Assembly: GCA_012837325.1 (NCBI GenBank)
Contig: DURK01000148.1
Location: 1-38,623 of the forward strand
Reading direction: 5' to 3'
DNA from: Clostridiales bacterium
GTDB lineage: Bacteria; Bacillota; Clostridia; Caldicoprobacterales; DTU083
Length of the DNA: 38,623 bases
Below are positions 35,775-38,623 of this stretch, piece by piece. Each line of letters opens with the position of its first letter. Positions within the stretch are counted from its first letter, which is position 1. A model generated the notes under the pieces. It saw only the letters and a program-made list of their open reading frames with translations, did not search any database and was not told the origin of the DNA. Made by a program: the position numbers and the translations under genes.

Positions 35775-37316
35775 ATTCCACTACCATTACAATTACTAAT
35801 TGTCCTGGTAGTAGCCATTGTATGTCTCGTTGCTGGATACTATTATCGCAAGCGGATCGCTGAAGGAAAGATATCCAGTGCAGAAGATGCCGCTAAAAGA
35901 ATTGTAGAAGAGGCCCAAAAGCAAGCCGAAGCAACGAAACGTGAAGCCTTGTTGGAGGCAAAGGAAGAAATCCATAAACTGCGAAGTGAAGTAGATCGGG
36001 AAAGCCGTGAAAGGCGAAATGAAGCACAAAGAACAGAAAGAAGGCTTCAACAAAAGGAAGAAAACCTTGACAAAAAAATGGATTCCCTGGAAAGCCGCGA
36101 AGATTTGTTGAACCGAAGGCAAAAAGAAATTCAAAAGCTGCAGGAGCAGGTTGAAATGCTTCATAAACAGCAGCTTACCGAATTGGAACGTATTTCAGGC
36201 TTAACAAGGGATCAGGCCAAAGAGCATTTACTGGAGAATATTGAAAGGGATATCAGTCACGAAATCGCGGTTAAATATCGTGAAATTGAGTCGAGAGCCA
36301 AAGAAGAGGCAGACAAAAATGCCCGCAGCATCATTTCATTGGCTATCCAAAAATCAGCTGCCGATCATGTAGCCGAATCCACAGTATCCGTAGTTTCTCT
36401 GCCTAATGATGAGATGAAAGGACGAATCATAGGCCGTGAAGGAAGAAATATTCGCACTTTGGAAACCGCTACCGGTATTGATTTAATTATTGATGATACC
36501 CCTGAAGCAGTAATTCTATCCGGTTTTGACCCAATTAGAAGAGAAGTAGCCCGTATTGCTCTTGAGAAATTAATTGTTGACGGCAGGATTCATCCAGCCC
36601 GTATAGAAGAAATGGTGGAAAAGGCCAAAAAAGAAGTTGAAACTCAAATAAGGGAAGAAGGAGAGCAGGCTGTATTTGATATTGGAATACACAATGTTCA
36701 TCCTGAATTGGTTAGACTTCTGGGCAGGTTGAAGTATCGTACCAGCTATGGTCAAAATGTACTGAAACATTCCATAGAAGTTGCGAACCTTGCCGGAATT
36801 ATGGCATCCGAGTTGGGAGCCGATGTTAAACTTGCAAAACGAGCAGGTTTGCTGCACGATATAGGAAAAGCAGTTGACCATGAAGTAGAAGGTTCTCATA
36901 CGCAAATTGGTGCGGATTTGGCAAAGAAATATCGCGAACACTATCAGGTAATTAATGCGATAGCTGCCCACCACGGTGACATTGAAACCACGACCGTGGA
37001 AGCTGTGTTGGTGCAGGCTGCAGATGCGGTTTCCGCTGCCAGGCCTGGAGCCAGAAGAGAAACATTGGAAGCATACATCAAGAGATTGGAAAAATTGGAA
37101 GACATCGCAAATTCCTTCGCAGGAGTAGAAAAATCCTTTGCTATACAAGCAGGAAGAGAAATCCGAATTATCGTTAAACCTGATAAGGTAAATGATGATC
37201 AGGCTGTATTAATGGCTAGAGATATTGTCAAGCAGGTTGAAAAAGAGCTTGAGTATCCAGGACAAATCAAGATTAATGTTATTCGCGAAACGCGAGCTGT
37301 TGATTACGCAAAATAA
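35775..37316 (+). CDS. rny: Ribonuclease Y
   Basis: Membrane-anchored endoribonuclease that starts mRNA decay in Firmicutes. Order: N-terminal transmembrane helix (about residues 5-22), long charged coiled coil (about 25-200), KH domain ([13 protein letters not shown]), HD domain ([12 protein letters not shown]) and conserved tail ending [12 protein letters not shown]. No ATG is available at the expected start. AGGAGGTG (35761-35768) is correctly spaced for ATT at 35775, giving [13 protein letters not shown]; the first 23 residues then match the Bacillus protein in length, and the total is 513. GTG at 35766 overlaps the Shine-Dalgarno, and TTG at 35661 has none. Confidence 0.9.
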   Translation: MPLPLQLLIVLVVAIVCLVAGYYYRKRIAEGKISSAEDAAKRIVEEAQKQAEATKREALLEAKEEIHKLRSEVDRESRERRNEAQRTERRLQQKEENLDKKMDSLESREDLLNRRQKEIQKLQEQVEMLHKQQLTELERISGLTRDQAKEHLLENIERDISHEIAVKYREIESRAKEEADKNARSIISLAIQKSAADHVAESTVSVVSLPNDEMKGRIIGREGRNIRTLETATGIDLIIDDTPEAVILSGFDPIRREVARIALEKLIVDGRIHPARIEEMVEKAKKEVETQIREEGEQAVFDIGIHNVHPELVRLLGRLKYRTSYGQNVLKHSIEVANLAGIMASELGADVKLAKRAGLLHDIGKAVDHEVEGSHTQIGADLAKKYREHYQVINAIAAHHGDIETTTVEAVLVQAADAVSAARPGARRETLEAYIKRLEKLEDIANSFAGVEKSFAIQAGREIRIIVKPDKVNDDQAVLMARDIVKQVEKELEYPGQIKINVIRETRAVDYAK

Positions 37317-37344
37317 AAGATGTGGTTTTCCACATCTTTTTTTG
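37315..37344 (+). terminator. Intrinsic terminator after rny
   Basis: AAAGATGTGG (37316-37325) pairs with CCACATCTTT (37330-37339), TTTT loop, then a run of T to 37343. It begins at the rny stop. Confidence 0.88.
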
Positions 37345-37353
37345 TTGCCAAAA

Positions 37354-37383
37354 AGAGGATTATACGAAAAGGATGTAGAATAT
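37354..37383 (+). promoter_or_regulatory. SigmaH promoter of spoVS
   Basis: AGAGGATTA (37354-37362) and GTAGAATAT (37375-37383) are 12 bp apart. Both match the SigmaH consensus RNAGGAWWW-N11/12-RNNGAATWW at every position. spoVS is a known SigmaH gene in Bacillus. Confidence 0.78.
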
Positions 37384-37469
37384 CTTCATAACAAAGAAAA
37401 CATCACAATTATATTATCAATATTAACAGCATAATTACGAGTCAAATACATAACACGGGGAGGATCATG

Positions 37470-37730
37470 ATGGATGTATTAAAGGTATCAGCAAAATCCA
37501 ATCCAAATTCAGTAGCCGGTGCTCTGGCAGGTGTTTTGAGAGAGCGAGGAAGTGCTGAGATGCAGGCAGTAGGTGCCGGTGCGTTGAATCAGGCAGTAAA
37601 GGCAGTGGCAATTGCCCGAGGCTTTGTTGCTCCTGGAGGTATTGACTTGATTTGTGTTCCTGCCTTTACGGACATTCTAATTGATGGCGAAGAAAGAACC
37701 GCGATCAAACTCATAATTGAACCCAGATAA
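37470..37730 (+). CDS. spoVS: Stage V sporulation protein S
   Basis: Small nucleic-acid-binding-like (Alba-fold) protein needed for proper spore coat assembly and core dehydration in Bacillus. It is among the most conserved spore-former proteins: VLKVSAKSNPNSVAGALAGV, GAGALNQAVKAVAIARGF and GEERTAIKLIIEPR are family segments. Two ATGs are adjacent; 37470 is preferred because GGGGAGGA lies seven bases upstream and the product is then 86 residues, like the Bacillus protein. It is preceded by a SigmaH-type promoter and closed by its own terminator, so it is monocistronic. Confidence 0.96.
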   Translation: MDVLKVSAKSNPNSVAGALAGVLRERGSAEMQAVGAGALNQAVKAVAIARGFVAPGGIDLICVPAFTDILIDGEERTAIKLIIEPR

Positions 37731-37755
37731 TCTGCACTCTGTGCAGGTTTTTTTA
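37731..37755 (+). terminator. Intrinsic terminator of spoVS
   Basis: CTGCAC (37732-37737) pairs with GTGCAG (37741-37746), TCT loop, followed by TTTTTTT (37748-37754). It also separates spoVS from the convergent gene whose stop is at 37757. Confidence 0.85.
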
Positions 37756-37756
37756 T

Positions 37757-38401
37757 TTAAAGCGTGCATCGGTTGTGCAGGTAAATTGTATTCTGGCAGT
37801 TACTGTAGTATTCCAGCCTCTTCACTCTGGATGCCTTTTCAATTTCTTTCCCACATTTCAAGCAAATGTAATGACTCTTATACAATACATCCTCTTGCAT
37901 TTTTACATTGAGGTTTCCGTACTTTTTCCAGCTTTTCCAACCGGTTTTGCATAGAGCGGTTCTATCATCATAATCAGCGTATACCCAGCGAAGTATCCGG
38001 TGAAAGTGAAGCGGATACTTTGTATATTTTACATACTGAGGTAACAACCCCAGGCTGAGAGCATATTCCTGGAATGTTTTCTCAACCCGTGATTGCAGAG
38101 GTTCTGCAATTTTCCTGGATCGAAAGTTAACTTTTTTTTCTTCAAGCATCTGTCTGGCCTGATCAAACATATAACCCTGGCAGATTTCCACCATATCATA
38201 CGATTTCCAATCCAGCTTTTGTAAAAGAGAAAGCACGATTTGACCCGATTTATTCAGATATCTTTTGGTACGGAATAAATTACTTTGGTAATACTCCAAG
38301 GGGATAAAATCGTAGACATAGTCTCCTGTTTCTACTCTGATTGCACCTATACAGGTTCCGCCAATGAGACTGCCGCTTCCTGAATCATCTATTTGTATCA
38401 T
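37757..38401 (-). CDS. Uncharacterised protein with RNase H-like N-terminal motif and Cys cluster
   Basis: Not assigned to a named family. The N-terminus IQIDDSGSGSLIGGTCIGA (residues 2-20) resembles the first strand and loop of RNase HII (IDEAGRGPLAG), with D5 and D6 as possible metal ligands. A further acidic segment is MVEICQGYMFDQA (70-82). The middle is basic and aromatic (LHFHRILRWVYADYDDR). The C-terminus has CLKC (180-183) and C202/C212 with H209, which could form a zinc ribbon. Start at 38401 follows GGAG about ten bases upstream; the frame is open to 38446. It is 214 residues long, convergent with spoVS and divergent from surE, the only minus-strand gene here. Nuclease function is conjecture. 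Confidence 0.8.
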   Translation of the reverse strand: MIQIDDSGSGSLIGGTCIGAIRVETGDYVYDFIPLEYYQSNLFRTKRYLNKSGQIVLSLLQKLDWKSYDMVEICQGYMFDQARQMLEEKKVNFRSRKIAEPLQSRVEKTFQEYALSLGLLPQYVKYTKYPLHFHRILRWVYADYDDRTALCKTGWKSWKKYGNLNVKMQEDVLYKSHYICLKCGKEIEKASRVKRLEYYSNCQNTIYLHNRCTL

Positions 38402-38437
38402 TGGCTGACACTCCATTCGTGAAATATAAAATAGTAT

Positions 38438-38467
38438 TTGTAACAATCAGGCAAACTATAATATAAT
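38438..38467 (+). promoter_or_regulatory. SigmaA promoter of surE
   Basis: TTGTAA (38438-38443) and TATAAT (38462-38467) are 18 bp apart. A second overlapping TATAAT at 38457-38462 has only a 13-bp spacing. It lies in the short region shared with the divergent minus-strand gene. Confidence 0.6.
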
Positions 38468-38500
38468 AGTTTTTGAAAACGCGTAAGTAAAGGAGAAAAA

Positions 38501-38623
38501 ATGAAGTTTCTAGTAACAAATGATGATGGGATTCATGCAGAGGGCTTGTTTCAGCTTGCAGCCAGTCTTTCTTCCATTGGCGAAGTAACAATTGTTGCCC
38601 CAGATATTGAGAGAAGCGCAACC
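38501..38623 (+). CDS. surE: 5'/3'-nucleotidase SurE (5' part only)
   Basis: Metal-dependent nucleoside monophosphate phosphatase. The 41 residues visible begin [15 protein letters not shown], with the metal-binding Asp pair NDDG at residues 7-10, and continue to [10 protein letters not shown], the second active-site motif. ATG at 38501 follows AAAGGAG at 38489-38495. The gene runs off the end of the window. Confidence 0.93.
   Translation, partial: MKFLVTNDDGIHAEGLFQLAASLSSIGEVTIVAPDIERSAT

Noticed and set aside
36570-37148. Open frame of 192 codons on the minus strand inside rny
   Set aside because: Lies opposite the conserved KH/HD region; Cys/Phe/Ser-rich and without recognisable motifs.
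37717-37911. Plus-strand open frame of 64 codons after spoVS
   Set aside because: Covers the spoVS terminator and is antisense to the minus-strand gene; no ribosome binding site.

Overview
The window is one continuous, almost gap-free stretch of conserved bacterial housekeeping genes. Gene order, gene families and Shine-Dalgarno sites (AGGAGG type) point to a spore-forming Firmicute of the class Clostridia. The evidence is the Bacillus/Clostridium order rpsB-tsf-pyrH-frr-uppS-cdsA-dxr-rseP-polC-rimP-nusA-rnpM-ylxQ-infB-rbfA-nrnA-truB-ribF-rpsO-pnp-ylxY-mlpA, a Gram-positive PolC replicase, and spore genes (dipicolinate synthase dpaA/dpaB, spoVS, ylzJ, tepA, a SpoIIIE-type translocase). The genus cannot be read from the sequence. 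All genes but one lie on the plus strand, and base composition looks even throughout. I see no prophage, insertion sequence, CRISPR array, tRNA or rRNA.

Region by region: 1-2870 holds translation factors (S2, EF-Ts, UMP kinase, ribosome recycling factor), with terminator-like hairpins between rpsB/tsf and tsf/pyrH. 2940-7410 holds envelope and isoprenoid genes (uppS, cdsA, dxr, rseP and an unassigned family 2 glycosyltransferase). 7440-11751 is polC. 11730-19840 is the nusA-infB operon through ribF, driven by a strong promoter overlapping the polC stop and preceded by a terminator-like leader hairpin. 19820-22570 is rpsO and pnp. 22570-28630 carries a YlxY-type deacetylase-like protein, an M16 peptidase, dipicolinate synthase, aspartokinase, a TepA-type ClpP-fold protein and YlzJ. 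28660-34216 is ftsK/spoIIIE, rimO, pgsA and cinA. 34220-37345 is recA with an SOS box and rny. 37350-38623 is spoVS with a SigmaH-type promoter, an uncharacterised minus-strand gene, and the 5' end of surE.

The genes together make proteins (initiation, elongation, recycling, ribosome assembly, RNA modification and decay), replicate and repair DNA (PolC, RecA, FtsK/SpoIIIE), build lipids and cell-wall carriers (UppS, CdsA, PgsA, Dxr) and prepare the spore (aspartokinase feeding dipicolinate, SpoVS). Several genes start with TTG or GTG, and rny most probably starts with ATT.

The most unusual items are: (i) a compact group II intron-like relic of about 220 bp directly behind the recA terminator, with domain I pairings and a domain VI-like 3' end but no reverse transcriptase and an incomplete domain V; (ii) the apparent ATT start and attenuator-like leader of rny; (iii) a leader hairpin with a poor U-tract ahead of rimP-nusA, suggesting NusA autoregulation; (iv) a 214-residue uncharacterised protein whose N-terminus resembles the active-site loop of RNase HII and whose C-terminus carries a zinc-ribbon-like cysteine set; (v) a 13-bp inverted repeat abutting the ribosome binding site of the ylxY-like gene. 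I found no clear new multi-gene defence or mobile system.
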